From: Shinisaurus crocodilurus
Lineage: Eukaryota; Chordata; Lepidosauria; Squamata; Shinisauridae
Length of the DNA stretch: 64,000 bases
NCBI GenBank assembly: GCA_021292165.1
Contig: CM037877.1
Coordinates: forward strand, 34,484,197-34,548,196
Reading direction: 5' to 3'
The notes under the pieces were generated by a model. The model had not been told where the DNA came from. It did no database searches and saw only the letters and a program-made list of their open reading frames with translations. The first letter of the stretch is position 1. The number at the start of each line of letters is the position of its first letter. A program made the translations under genes and the position numbers. Shown in pieces: positions 11,328-21,775 of the stretch.

Positions 11328-11668
11328 GTTCACACAATCAAGCAGCCCACCATAGCTTATTTAAGCCACAATCAGCTGTGGCATAGGCAGCCGGCCATTT
11401 TGAATATTCAAGCTGCGACCACGCCTTGCTGTGTCATCTGAACCTGGTGAGGCTGGGTTGTTGGTATGGTTAACAAACGACCCACAACCTGAAAACAGCC
11501 CGTGGGTTCTGGTTGGTTTGTTAACCATGTCAACAACCCACCCTTGCCGAGTTCAGACAACACAACAAGCCACAGTCACGGCTTCGATATTCAAAAGCCA
11601 CCCAGCATGCGCCACAACCCACCATGGCTTAAATGAACCAAAGTGGGCTGCAGTGATCATGCGAACCC
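11328..11668. mobile_element. Foldback element with AACCCACC/GGTTTGTTAACC motifs
   Basis: The left side has GTTCACACAATCA, then AGCCGGCCATTTTGAATATT and GGTATGGTTAACAAAC. The right side has their inverted counterparts, TTGTTAACCATG, GATATTCAAAAGCC and GATCATGCGAAC. The unit can fold on itself. Partial relatives occur at 32083-32160 and 37440-37580. The superfamily is not certain. Confidence 0.6.
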
Positions 11669-11980
11669 AGTCAAACTGTGTCCCTCAGATTGAAATTGTT
11701 CCAAACAAATGCAAATATGAAAAATACACAAAGAGGGGATCGATAATTCCCCATTCTGGAATCTCTCCTTCTTCCTCTCTTCCCTCTCCCTCTCCCTGGT
11801 TTTCAAAGAAATTAAGTTTCACATCACTGCTTTGTTTTGAGAAGCTCAGAACATTCTATTGAAAGTTAAGGAAAATATTGTTACATGCATATTGTTACAT
11901 GGAGAAGCAAATGACCATAAGAGAGCAAAGTTACCTCATAAGAACAATGGATTTCTCAGCCTGGCTTATCCTCCAATATA

Positions 11981-12287
11981 CAGGCATACCTCAGAGATAT
12001 TGTGGGTTCGGTTCCAGACCACCGCAATGAAGCGAATATCGCAATAAAGCGAGTCGCACACATTTTTTGGGTTTCCCAGTGAATATAAAAGTTATGTTTA
12101 CACCATACTGTAGCCTATTAAAGGTGCAATAGGATTATGCCTAAAAAACAAACAAACCCCAATGTACATACCTTAATAAAAAAATACTTTATTGCTAAAA
12201 AATGTGACACAGCGACCCGAGGTGAGCAAATGCTGTTGGGGAAAATGGTGCCAATAGACTTGCTTGATTCAGTTTGCCTTGTGCCTG
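11981..12287. mobile_element. Tigger1-like non-autonomous element
   Basis: It starts with CAGGCATACCTCAGAGATAT, then TTCGGTTCCAGACCACCGCA and GCGAATATCGCAATAAAGCG, which is a close match to the Tigger1 left end as I know it from mammals. It later has AAAAATGTGACACAGCGAC and GGTGCCAATAGACTTGCTTG, as in the Tigger1 right end. The transposase is deleted, and the last right-end bases are reduced to GCCTG. TA flanks both ends (11979-11980 and 12288-12289). Confidence 0.85.
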
Positions 12288-12322
12288 TACATGTTGCAGA
12301 TGTCTGAGGATTATACCTATAG

Positions 12323-12420
12323 CAGTGTTCTCCAACCTTGGGTCCCCAGATGTTTTTGGCCTACAACTCCCAGCATGCCCCAGCCAAAAACATCTGGGGA
12401 CCCAAGGTTGGAGAACACTG
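12323..12420. mobile_element. Palindromic hAT MITE, family A, copy 1 (98 bp)
   Basis: The arms CAGTGTTCTCCAACCTTGGG and CCCAAGGTTGGAGAACACTG are exact inverted repeats, with an internal deletion of the centre. An exact 8-bp duplication, ACCTATAG, flanks it (12315-12322 and 12421-12428), which is diagnostic of hAT insertion. Confidence 0.92.
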
Positions 12421-12823
12421 ACCTATAGGGAAGGATTAGGAATAGGTTTGTGGTTTTTTTAGGAATAGATTTTTATTATAAATAAATCATACCACTAAAA
12501 ACAGTATTATTTACAACCGGCCATGAAAACGCATTACAAATTCGCCACCAAAACTTCAAGAATTTCTAACTAATACAGTTATAGATCTACACTAACTTAA
12601 ACTAATACATTCACTTAATTCCTAATCAACGTTTCAGGTCTTGGAAAGATTGGGAATAGATTTATTTTTTTAGGAATAGATATTAGAAGTAAAATATACT
12701 ACTAAAAACAATGCAACTCCCGTGGTGTGAAACTACCTTAGATTAGAAAGTCAAGTGGTCAACAAGCGCACCCTCAGTGATTATTTTGTCTGAATGTATG
12801 GGGATTATACCTAAATGGAAGGA

Positions 12824-12857
12824 TTAGGGTTAAGGTTCAGGTTAGGGTTAGGGTTAA
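12824..12857. repeat. Short telomere-like TTAGGG array
   Basis: The sequence reads TTAGGG, a variant TTAAGG and TTCAGG, then TTAGGGTTAGGGTTAAG. There are three perfect vertebrate telomere units plus variants in 34 bases. Confidence 0.85.
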
Positions 12858-12904
12858 GAAAACCTGGGTCTATATGCATCTCCCGGGGCCTGAAACTAGC
12901 TTAC

Positions 12905-13835
12905 ATTATTTATTTATTTATTTATTTGCATTTATCTATCGCCCATCTGGCCGGCCAACCAGCCACCCTGGGCGATGTACAGAAAATAAAACAGAATAAA
13001 ATACATTAAAACATTTTTCTCCATTAAAATACATTAAAACAGTATAAATTTTAAAATCTTAGCCCACCCCATATTCCCGCCTGAATAACCAAGTTTTTAA
13101 TGAGCGGCGGAAGCTCAGCAGAGAGGGGGCATGGCGGAGGTCACTTGGGAGAGAGTTCCATAGTATGGGGGCTGCCACAGAGAAGCCCCTCTTCCTCGTC
13201 CCGACCAGTCTAGCTGCTCTGGCTGAAGGGACAAGGAGAAGGCCATCTGTGGCAGATCTTGTTGAGTGGCCCACTTGGTGTTGCTGGAGACGCTCCTTGA
13301 GATAGACTGGACCAGAGCCGTATAGGGTTTTAAAGGTCAAAGCCAACACCTTGAATTCAGCTCAGCAAGCAACTGGTAGCCAGTGTAGCTCCTTGAGCAC
13401 TGGCGTGATGTGATTCCGCCGGCGGCTGCCTTTAACCAGGCGAGCCGCCGCGTTCTGTACCAGCTGTAGCTTCCGAACCGTCTTCAAGGGTAACCCCACG
13501 TAGAGCGCATTACAGTAGTCTAGGCGAGAGGAGACCAAGGCATGAACCACTGAAGGGAGCAGATGATTAGGAAGGTAGGGGCGCAGCTGCCGTATCAGAT
13601 GGAGTTGATACAGCGCCGCCCGGCTCACAGCTGCCACCTGAGCCTCCATGGACAGATGGGAGTCTAGAATGACCCCCAAGCTTCGGACCTGGTCCTTCAG
13701 GGCGAGATGTACCCCATTCAGCACCATTGGACAGACAAGGCTAGTGGTCAACAAGAGCACCCTCAGTGATGACTTTGGGCATGCTGTGTGCTTTGGCATG
13801 GATTGCCGGACAGCTGCCATGAACTGGAAAATGGG
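12905..13835 (-). mobile_element. L2-clade LINE, ORF2 C-terminal part and 3' UTR
   Basis: On the minus strand this encodes the L2 endgame: RSLGVILDSHLSMEAQVAAV, LVSSRLDYCNALYVGLPLKT, LQLVQNAAARLVKG and HITPVLKELHWLPV. In the same frame follow FKVLALTFKTLYG, RKRGFSVAAPILWNSLPSDL and RSLKTWLF. A single in-frame TGA at 13362-13364 separates the two halves. Its place suggests a decayed CGA Arg codon. The 3' UTR ends in TTTATTTA units at about 12905-12930. It lacks endonuclease and the catalytic reverse-transcriptase motifs. It is the best-preserved L2 in the window. Confidence 0.88.
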
Positions 13836-13946
13836 TAAAAAGCTCCATTGACACGGAGATATGCTTTGGGAATGAGGTAAGTTGCACTGGTTTCACTAGC
13901 ATGCCAAAAAAAGGGGGGGTTACCTATTTGTTAATTAATTAATTTA

Positions 13947-14082
13947 GGGCGCAATCCTATGCAAGTTTAAACAGAAAAGAAGGCCTTCAACTCCCAGCAT
14001 GCCCCAGCCAGCATAGCTGGCTGGGGCATGCTGGGAGTTGTAGGCCTTCTTTTCTGTTTAAACTTGCATAGGATTGCACCTT
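13947..14082. mobile_element. Perfect long palindrome, foldback family B
   Basis: The arms GCAATCCTATGCAAGTTTAA and TTAAACTTGCATAGGATTGC sit about 135 bases apart, and the whole unit is almost a perfect inverted repeat. Its central 60 or so bases (GGCCT.CAACTCCCAGCATG through the mirror image) are the same as the core of hAT family A, but the ends are different. A half copy of this family is at 6424-6505. Confidence 0.85.
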
Positions 14083-14386
14083 AAGTTGTTCCTGGTGCCT
14101 AAAGCTCCTCTGTCCAAATGATAGTTCACAGGTTAACCAGCGAAGCATAAGTAGGGTAGTGTCTTCTATGTAACACTTAACACAGTGCTGCATCTGCAGG
14201 GTGATGGGGCGGGGGGGTGAGCCCCTATTGAGGCTGCAGAGGTCTTTATGAATACACCTACATCCTCCATACCGGCGAGCGTGTTTGATTCTGCACCTGC
14301 CCTCTAAGAATTCAAAAGAGCTGAAATCATAGTCCGTAATCCCACATGCGGCTGATACCCAAATTCAGGTCCAGTCCCTGCCAATT

Positions 14387-14571
14387 GCGACATAAGAACA
14401 TAAACATAAGAACATAAGAACAGCCCTGCTGGATCAGACCAAGGGTCCATCTAGTCCAGCATTCTGTTCACACAGTGGCCAACCAGCTGCCCCAATGGGA
14501 AGCCCACAAGCAGGACAGCAGTGCAACAGCACCCTCCCATCCAGGTTCCCCCGCGACTGGTGTACACAGGC
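14387..14571 (-). mobile_element. CR1 LINE 3' end
   Basis: Inverted copy of the CR1 tail: AACATAAGAACAGCCCTGCT, GGATCAGACCAAGGGTCCAT, CCAGCATTCTGTTCACACAG, then CCCACAAGCAGGACAGCAG. It is 5'-truncated. Confidence 0.8.
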
Positions 14572-14713
14572 ATACTGCCTTCTCCAACCTGGTGCCCACA
14601 AGATGCTTTGGATGCTACAACTACAGCATTCCTGAGCACTGACCATTCTGTCTGTGACTGATGGGAGCTGAAGCCCAAAACGCCTGGAGAGCACCAGGTT
14701 GGGTGAGGCTGAT
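14572..14713. mobile_element. Diverged palindromic hAT MITE, family C
   Basis: CTCCAACCTGGTGCCCACAA at the left and GAGAGCACCAGGTTGGGTGA at the right form inverted arms around an ACTACAACTACAGCATTCCT centre. It abuts the CR1 tail. Confidence 0.6.
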
Positions 14714-16332
14714 CTATACATATAAATTGGCCTATGAAAAATTAATGTAAATCTTTGCCCTCTTTTCTGGCGATGCCTCAGTGGCCACCTAGTTGGGGGT
14801 CCAGAACGCTGGCAGCAATACATCAACTCCAGGCTGGGCTTGCTGATTTCCAGTTGTGCCAGGCGAGGTGCAGAACCATAGCAGAGACATACCTACATTT
14901 TTAATCAATTGTGAAGTATTTTCCATCCAATCTTTTGCGACAGATTTTGTGTCAGAACGTTATGTAAAACAATCATTTGAGTGATGCCACCTTGGGGCCC
15001 TTAAACGATTGGAACAAATCAAGATGGCTGCCAAATTAGTTTGGCAGCAAAGCAGAGTTCTTTGAGACAAACGTGCAGTTCATCAGCTCAGCATTTGCTA
15101 CAGATTATAGTAAATTATAGTTCACATTTGCTTAATACCACCTTTGTGACACACTTAAAGAAACAATCCATTTTCTCCAATCTTGTTAAAATCTGCTTGA
15201 TCACAATACCCTGCAACATTATTGTTTGTTTAATCACTTAGGAACAATAACAAATGACACACAACACAAAAAACTCTGTAAGTGCCACAAATAAAAACGT
15301 ATTACTTTTGTTTACGCTTTGTTTGCGGTGGACTGGGCAGGCAAAGGAATGACACAGAAATAAGCAGACAGTACGGGAGAGAAACATTTTCTGAAAGTGT
15401 AAATGCACACACAAATCCTTCAGCAATATATCTTGTCCCCATTGGGAACAGACATGGGTGTGAGGGTGGGGCGTAGAAAAATGCCTGGCTACAGAGTAGA
15501 CAGCTTCGCTTGAAGGGAGTGTGGGTCAGTTCTGTTACTGAAAGTGTGTTATGTGTACTCCAAACCTGGAGAGAAGGCAAGGACACAGTGCTAGGGTTGC
15601 TCCCTTATCAGGTCTATGGTAGTTTCCACCATCTCTTTCTAACAAACTGGCCTCTTCAGCTGCTCTTGCCTTGAGAGCCAAACAAGGTCTAACATTCTGT
15701 GCCAACCTGTGAAAGATGGGAAGTAACAAGCGATGTTGCTTATGCCCCCAGAAATATTCCTATTACTGTGCAAATATAGGAAACTTCTGGTAAGAGAGGC
15801 AATTACATTAAGGGAAACCTTATCTGCGTGATATTTGATTAACAAAGAGGGAAGTCAAACAAACTGTGATTTCACTTTGACAACCCATGCTCTTTCCTGT
15901 GCGCAAGATAGAACTTTTAAAAAGAGCTTATTTTTAAGAGCCCATTTTTAGATCACGTTTTTACCTGCTATATAGCATCACTGTTTACTGCCACCTTCAT
16001 AAACCTTGCAGGATGAAGGAGCTGGATGTACCATATGTGAAGACGAGTGTCCATCCCTCCATGGAAGTCTAAGAACACTGAAACCCTTGGTAAATAAATA
16101 GTAGCCATGAACATCTAAGAAGCCTCACCACCATCAGAGTATTTAGGTGCAGCAGAGAGTGGATGCCAGATATTTACATAATAGTTTTAAAGTGGAGAAG
16201 AGAGACTTTGGCTGCAATCCAGCCAGAGTTAATTGCCACTGATTTCACTGACAGAGAGTGAAGCATGACCTTAATTCTCCCACTGCTATGTGCTTAACCT
16301 GGCCAGACTGTGCCCTCCAATAGCAAATTCTT
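14714..16332. other. No gene recognised
   Basis: This is low-repeat-looking, AT-rich sequence. Short ORFs on both strands near 15240-15590 have no recognisable domain and no splice context. Confidence 0.5.
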
Positions 16333-16439
16333 GGCCTTATTATCTTTATCCCACCCTACCTTCCCGGAGCTCAGGGTGGTATACATGGTTCTCCTTCCCA
16401 CACTCCACAGCATTATCTTCACAACAACCCTGTGAAGTA

Positions 16440-16475
<36 letters not shown>

Positions 16476-16531
16476 TCGGTGAGTGTTATGGCTGAGTGGG
16501 GATTTGAACCTGGTTCTCCCTGATCCTAATC
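16333..16531 (+). mobile_element. Squamate LINE/SINE fragment, left part (interrupted)
   Basis: It contains CCCACCCTACCTTCCCGGAG, CTCAGGGTGGTATACATGG, TTCACAACAACCCTGTGAAG and GTGGGGATTTGAACCTGGTT, a common reptile dispersed repeat. A GA microsatellite (16443-16470) has grown inside it. It continues at 16668-16710 after a hAT MITE. Confidence 0.65.
16443..16470. repeat. (GA)n microsatellite
   Basis: A pure GA run of about 27 bases. Confidence 0.95.
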
Positions 16532-16667
16532 CAGCCTTCCTCAACCTTGTGCCCTCCAAATGTTTTGGATTTCAACTCCCATCAGCCCCAACCAGCATGA
16601 CCAATGGTCAGGAATGCTGGGAGTTGTAGTCCAAAACATCTGGAGGGGACCAGGTTGGGGAAAGCTG
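16532..16667. mobile_element. Palindromic hAT MITE, family C (136 bp)
   Basis: It starts CAGCCTTCCTCAACCTTGTG and ends CCAGGTTGGGGAAAGCTG. The arms are inverted copies around CCAGCATGACCAATGGTCAG. It is flanked by TCCTAATC (16524-16531) and TCCTAGTC (16668-16675), an 8-bp duplication with one change. The host repeat resumes after it. Confidence 0.88.
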
Positions 16668-16710
16668 TCCTAGTCCAACACTAACCACTACACATCACTA
16701 GCTCTCAGCA
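16668..16710 (+). mobile_element. Squamate LINE/SINE fragment, right part
   Basis: TCCTAGTCCAACACTAACCA then CTACACATCACTAGCTCTC continues the element of 16333-16531. Confidence 0.6.
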
Positions 16711-17012
16711 TAAAGATTTCACACAAGGGCCAACAAATTTCAAAATAACTTCAGGGGACCATTTAGAAATGGCAAAAAATGTGCAAGTAACTGTGCGGGG
16801 GATTTGTTTTAGGCCAATCAGGCTTCAGCAGTGCTGTGTCTCGGGCCTTACACCCAGCGCCTGAATGTTCTGCATGCCAAGGGTCTTTATGTTACCATCC
16901 CCTCACTGAGATATGGTCTGGCGAGCCCTGCGAGCAGGTTTGCGTTCCCTTAGGGCCAAACCAAGCATTCCTGTAAGCACACATAATGAGCTATACATCC
17001 TTCTTTTACTAA

Positions 17013-17312
17013 TTCTCAAGTAAGCACACATGGCCCTGATTTAATTGGGACCATGGAGCTCCGGGTGGGGGGGTTAGGCCTCCATTTACCCACCTATTTT
17101 TGTCCCTAAATTCTACTACTAGCCCCATGGGGGGGGGGAGAAAAACGCATCCATTGATTCCAATGGAGAGGGGTTTTTCCCTTTTACTCCACCACCACCA
17201 CCAGGGGGGATTTTGAGGGGGGGGAATGGGCAGGGGGGAAGGTCTAACACCCCCCTCCTGGAGCACCATGGTCTTGTTCCAAATCAGGGCCACATATGAC
17301 TACTTGAGAGTA
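17013..17312. mobile_element. Long inverted repeat with G-rich centre
   Basis: Left: ATTCTCAAGTAAGCACACAT, GGCCCTGATTTAATTGGGAC and CATGGAGCTCC. Right: GGAGCACCATGGTCTTGTTC then CAAATCAGGGCCACATATGA and CTACTTGAGAGT. These are inverted arms of about 70 bases. The middle has several G runs and a CCA run. No ORF with homology is seen. Confidence 0.7.
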
Positions 17313-17688
17313 AGTAAAAGTGATGCGCACTTACAGGAACATTTAGTTTGGCCCTTATTTGGGGGTCCTAAAGCTTTTAAGGGCTCAACGTATCATAATG
17401 AGCATTTTCTAATTCCATAGTTTGTAGGAATGGATACTTTTACCAGGACAGGAAGAGGGGGGGAAATTGTAAGTTGTTTAATTTATGAAAGCACACCTTG
17501 GCGTTATCATAATCAATATTACCATCCAATTTAAGGTGCTTCCAGATGTCAGCTTTGTCTAATTATCACAATCCTTTTATGGGCCACAAGCCAGACACCA
17601 TCTATACCTCTCCCCATGCTGATCGTCACTTGCCTTAATGCACTAGCTGGATCAGCACAGGGGAAACAGCAACCAACAACCATTAGGC

Positions 17689-17743
17689 CAGTGTTCTCCA
17701 ACCTTGGGTCCCCAGATGTTTTTGGCCTACAACTCCCAGCATC
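17689..17743 (+). mobile_element. Solo arm of palindromic hAT family A
   Basis: CAGTGTTCTCCAACCTTGGG through ACAACTCCCAGCAT is present, but the opposing arm is missing. Confidence 0.8.
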
Positions 17744-17999
17744 TGCAAACGTCCATGTGTTAACGTGGTCATCTGGATGTCGGGCCGGGCGGCATGTCTG
17801 TTGGCAGGGGTGTAGCCAGGAGCACTGCCTCAATCCCTAGTAATCATGTGATGCCCCCTTTATGTGTGTAATGCGTGAAGGCAACTATGATCACTGAAGC
17901 ATAGACCACCGGGAAGCACAGGGGATGTCACCCCATTTTTTATTTCATATTTCATATTTTATTGTCCAATCCTGCCCAATCACTGAGGTCTTCTGAAGA

Positions 18000-18190
18000 G
18001 GCACACCTGGTGGTTCCACTTGGGTTAGAGATCCACTTGGAAACCACCACAAGTAGGGCCCACCCTATGGAACGCCCTTCCAGCTGAGATCAGGAATGCA
18101 TCCGCACTACTTTCTTTTCGACTGAAGCCATTTCTTTTCAGGCAAGCATTTCCTGACCAATGAGTAAATTCCAGCCACTGTTTTATTGAG
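18000..18190 (+). mobile_element. L2-clade LINE 3' coding remnant
   Basis: In the plus frame the sequence gives a decayed WNALPAEIRNASALLSF-like stretch (TATGGAACGCCCTTCCAGCT, then CTACTTTCTTTTCGACTGAA) and an FLFRQAF-like end. This is the same place in L2 ORF2 as 21289-21542. Confidence 0.6.
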
Positions 18191-18742
18191 TCTTCACTGA
18201 GTCTTCACTGCAATCAGTGAGGCTGAGTCTTCACTGCAATCAGTGTAGAATGAGAAATGAAAAACAAATGAAACATTAACAAAAACATAAAATGAATTAT
18301 TCTACAAGAACAAATGGGGAATGAAAGAAACAGGGCTGCTGGAGACACACACAAAAAGATAAGATAAACGAAATGAGAATGTTTCAAATGTGCATCGCTC
18401 ATTTATGTTTTGGATTTGCAGGTGCTGATTGAAGTAATTTGTCCTGGGGCGGTTGATCTTGTCTTTACCTCTGTGGTGCTGTCCAAGGCATTGCTTGAAT
18501 GAGAGAGCATAAGCACCACTCTATTGGTTTTATTAAGGTCTCTCTTTACCTTAATCTTTAGTTTGGAACTTATCCCTAAATGGGTGCACTCATTAGGCAG
18601 AATGAGGTGGCTGTCCCAGGTGGAAGAAGTTGGGCGGGGGGAGAAGTTGCAAGGTGTTGGAGGACAGAGCTGCCCTGCTGCCCTCAGGTGTGCTGAAAGA
18701 CATTATCCTATCACCAGTATTGAAGCTAGACACAGCTGCCAG

Positions 18743-18860
18743 CAGGGCCGGCGTCAAAGGTAGGCACAGTTGGGCACTTGCCGAGGGCCCACATCCCAGC
18801 AGAGGCCTATTGACAAGATCCCCCTGGACTTGCTCCTCCTCTTCAGCATTGTCACCTGCC
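18743..18860 (+). mobile_element. hAT-type MITE, GGCGTCAAAGGTAGGCACAG family, left part
   Basis: It starts CAGGGCCGGCGTCAAAGG and follows the 9758-10093 copy to about CACCTGCC, where a 5S-SINE interrupts it. Confidence 0.75.
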
Positions 18861-18989
18861 TATAGATTCATAGATTATAGAGTTGGAAGGGGCCTACAAG
18901 GCCATCGAGTCCAACCCCCTGCTCAATGCAGGAAACTAGAGGAGGGGTCTCCCATCCAAGTAATAACCAGGCCTGACCCTGCTTAGCTT
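18861..18989 (-). mobile_element. 5S rRNA-derived SINE with CR1-like tail, truncated
   Basis: Inverted: the CR1-like tail (AGAGTTGGAAGGGGCCTACA) comes first, then GGTCTCCCATCCAAGTAATA and CCAGGCCTGACCCTGCTTAG. It stops inside 5S box A. The retained part has box C and the intermediate element. It lies inside the hAT MITE. Confidence 0.9.
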
Positions 18990-19216
18990 CTTGTTTACCT
19001 GCCTCTTGTTCTGGCCCAGAAAATGGGGGCATGCCACTGCCTACTTGGTCACTGGCTCTCTTGCCTGTCAAGCCAGCAAGTGGCAGCAAGGAGGAGAAAG
19101 AAGATGAGGAGCAACAGCAGATGCTAGCAATGACAGTGAGAACGTAGACTCACTGAGGGAGAGGGCCCATTGAGGATGTCTTGCCCGAAGGCCCTCAAAA
19201 CCTGGAGCCCATATTG
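18990..19216 (+). mobile_element. hAT-type MITE, GGCGTCAAAGGTAGGCACAG family, right part
   Basis: It resumes at TTGTTTACCTGCCTCTTG and has GAGGATGTCTTGCCCGAAGG and CCCTCAAAACCTGGAGCCC, matching the end of the 9758-10093 copy. The outer 8-mers GCTGCCAG and ACTGCAGG agree only partly. Confidence 0.7.
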
Positions 19217-20486
19217 ACTGCAGGTTCCTGTTGGCTTCTATGGAGGAGGGGTGCCATCTTGTCCTTTACCTCAGGCAGCCAGACATCTTGGGCCAGCCCT
19301 GGCACCAGAAATTCTCTCCAGATATACCAAAGTTCTAGGGAAGAGAAAGTCAAGTAGGACCAAAATCCTGTGCTCAGAACCTCCTCTTCCTACTATAAAC
19401 AAAACTCAAAAATGCCTTGAATCACCACTTGTATCACCAGCTGTATAAATTTTTTTTGTTTAGTTAAAGCATTTCACCCCTCTCTTCAGCTAAAAAAGGC
19501 TCTCCAAGTCACTTACAAAGATCAGTAATAATACAGCCCCCGTCTTCAGCCTTACAATCTAAGAGACACAACACAAAAGGAAAAGGGATTGGGAGGGAGG
19601 AGGAAAAAAGCAATCTTAGTTCTTAGTTACATCTTTAGTAAGCTCCCAACAATCAAAACAGCTGGATGTTGAACTTACAGGGTGCTGCCTCATCTTACTT
19701 GGGCGTGGCTGAAATCTATCATGTACAAAGGAGAAATCAATAGATTATATGATGTATAAAGGATAAAACAACGGAAGGTCACAAAGGTTTGTTTGTTTTT
19801 TCCTTTTGAAACTCTGCCTGCAACAGTTAATCCCCAGAATGGTTACACTCAAGCTGGAGGCCTGGTGTTTTGACAAAAATAAAATATTTTTTATAGGATG
19901 ACTATGGAAATGTCATTCAGATTAAAAATTCTTCTCAGGGCATCATGGAGCTGTTGTTGTATGTGGGTTGGGGAAGGGGAGAGATTCCTTTGGAACTCTG
20001 TGCTGCTCTCTTCAGGGTTTTATCTTTTTAAAATAAGCACTTCCTGAATGCAAAATATAATACTTCATCTATTTTTGTTGTTGTTTCATTTTTTTAAAAA
20101 AATCTTCTACTGCCCTAGCACTAAAATGCAGGACACTGGGCAGGCCTGACATAAATGATGTCAAGCGAAAGTATTTCATTCCCCAGGCGGCTCGGCTCTT
20201 CTCCCGGGAATGATTTATTACACTTTGTCAACCCAGTTCTTACGTACCCACATCATTTCTTAGCATCATTTTTCTTCTGGACATCTTTACATTTTTACAA
20301 ATGCACATGAAGATAGCATCGTAACAGGGCAGGCAGTGAAGTTGGCCATTTACAAATACTGTTACTAATAAATAAATATGGTGTGCAAGGGAAATGGAAC
20401 GTCGGATCTGAACACCGAGGCAAAGGGAAAGACAAATTTCCAGAAGAAGAAACCATTGAGACAGGAAAGCCCAGTGGTAAGAGAAC
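19217..20486. other. No gene; LINE/SINE-tail fragment at 19445-19625
   Basis: The tail-like fragment has CTTCAGCTAAAAAAGGCTCT and CAGCCTTACAATCTAAGAGA, the same order as 57640-57812. The rest shows no exon signal. Confidence 0.5.
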
Positions 20487-20680
20487 AAGAACATAAGAAG
20501 AGCCCTGCCGGATCAGGCCAAAGGCCCGCCTAGTCCAGTGTACTGTTGCTCACGGCGGCCAAGCAGAAGCCTCTACAAAGCCCACAGGCGGGACATGAAT
20601 GCCACAGTTCTCTCCTGCGGTTGTTCCTCCCTGCACCCCACCTCAGCCACTGGTATTCAAAGACATCAGAGGCAGTGTTT
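20487..20680 (-). mobile_element. CR1 LINE 3' end
   Basis: Inverted CR1 tail: AGAACATAAGAAGAGCCCTG, CCGGATCAGGCCAAAGGCCC and CCAAGCAGAAGCCTCTACAA. It is a somewhat different subfamily from 14387-14571. Confidence 0.75.
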
Positions 20681-21288
20681 AGGGGCGGCCCACTAGGGCT
20701 GGAGCCCTGAATCTTTCATTTGAACCCCCAAATTTCTGGGAGGCCCTCTGCCCCACCATCCTGCTGTCCATGGGCACTTGCTGAAATAAAGGGCCAGGGG
20801 CCCTGATTATGTCTGCTGCATCTGATCCCCCGGATGAGCTGGCTTTTTGCCCACATGTGCTTCACCTCCTGCTGCCCCCACTGCTTTGAATCTTTCTGCC
20901 TGAGGTTTTTTCCGGAAATCAAACATCCTCCTCTCCCCTATCCTTTTGCAAATAGGGGTGTCCTTAGGAGGCAGTGTCCTTTACAGACTTTAGAGCATAT
21001 GTAAATTGGCATATGCAAGTTTGTGCATTTTTTTGGTCCTGTGGGCCTGAGCCCCGGATCTTTTCGGTACCTAGCACCACCCCTGAAAGACATGCAGTCT
21101 CTGATCCTGTAGGCCAGGGGTATTATTGACCCTCTTTCCACCCATGGGCCAAATTCAATTTCAGAGCACCTCTCCAGAGGTGCATTCCAGTGGTGGGCAG
21201 GGCCAAAGTAGGGGAGTCAAAAATACCAAAACCTCTCAAAAAAGAGACCAGCTTATTTTAGCTTAAAGCTGCTACTGCCACCAACTAA

Positions 21289-21760
21289 ATGGCTTGGGGC
21301 CAGGGTATCTGAAGGATCGTCTCCTCCCATATGTTCCTGCCCGGACACTAAGATCTGCATCAGCGGTCCTTCTCCGAGAGCCCCTGCCAAAGGAAGTGAG
21401 GCAGGTGGCTACCAGGAGGAGGGCCTTTTCCGCTGTGGCACCCCGGTTGTGGAATGAGCTCCCCAAAGAGGTTCGCCTGGCGCCTACTTTGTATTCTTTC
21501 CAGCGCCAGGTGAAGACCTTTCTGTTCTCTCAGGCATTTTAATCATTTTAATCATCTTAATCATTTTAATCTTGTAATTGTTTTTAATTCCGTTATTGTA
21601 ACTGCTGCTGCTAGCTCTGCTGTTTGTTTTTAATCTGTGGTTTTAAATTTTATATTTTATATTGTATTTTATGATTTTAACTGTTGTAAACTGCCCAGAG
21701 AGCTTCGGCTATTGGGCGGTATAAAAAGGTAATAAATAAATAAATAAATAAATAAATAAA
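21289..21760 (+). mobile_element. L2-clade LINE 3' end, sense strand
   Basis: The frame at 21294-21542 encodes the L2 C-terminus: GPGYLKDRLLPYVPARTLRS, RRRAFSAVAPRLWNELPKEV and VKTFLFSQAF. The 3' UTR has GCTTCGGCTATTGGGCGGTA and ends in an AAAT tandem. The insertion is flanked by AACTAA (21283-21288 and 21761-21766). It is 5'-truncated. Confidence 0.85.
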
Positions 21761-21775
21761 AACTAAGCCTTAGGA

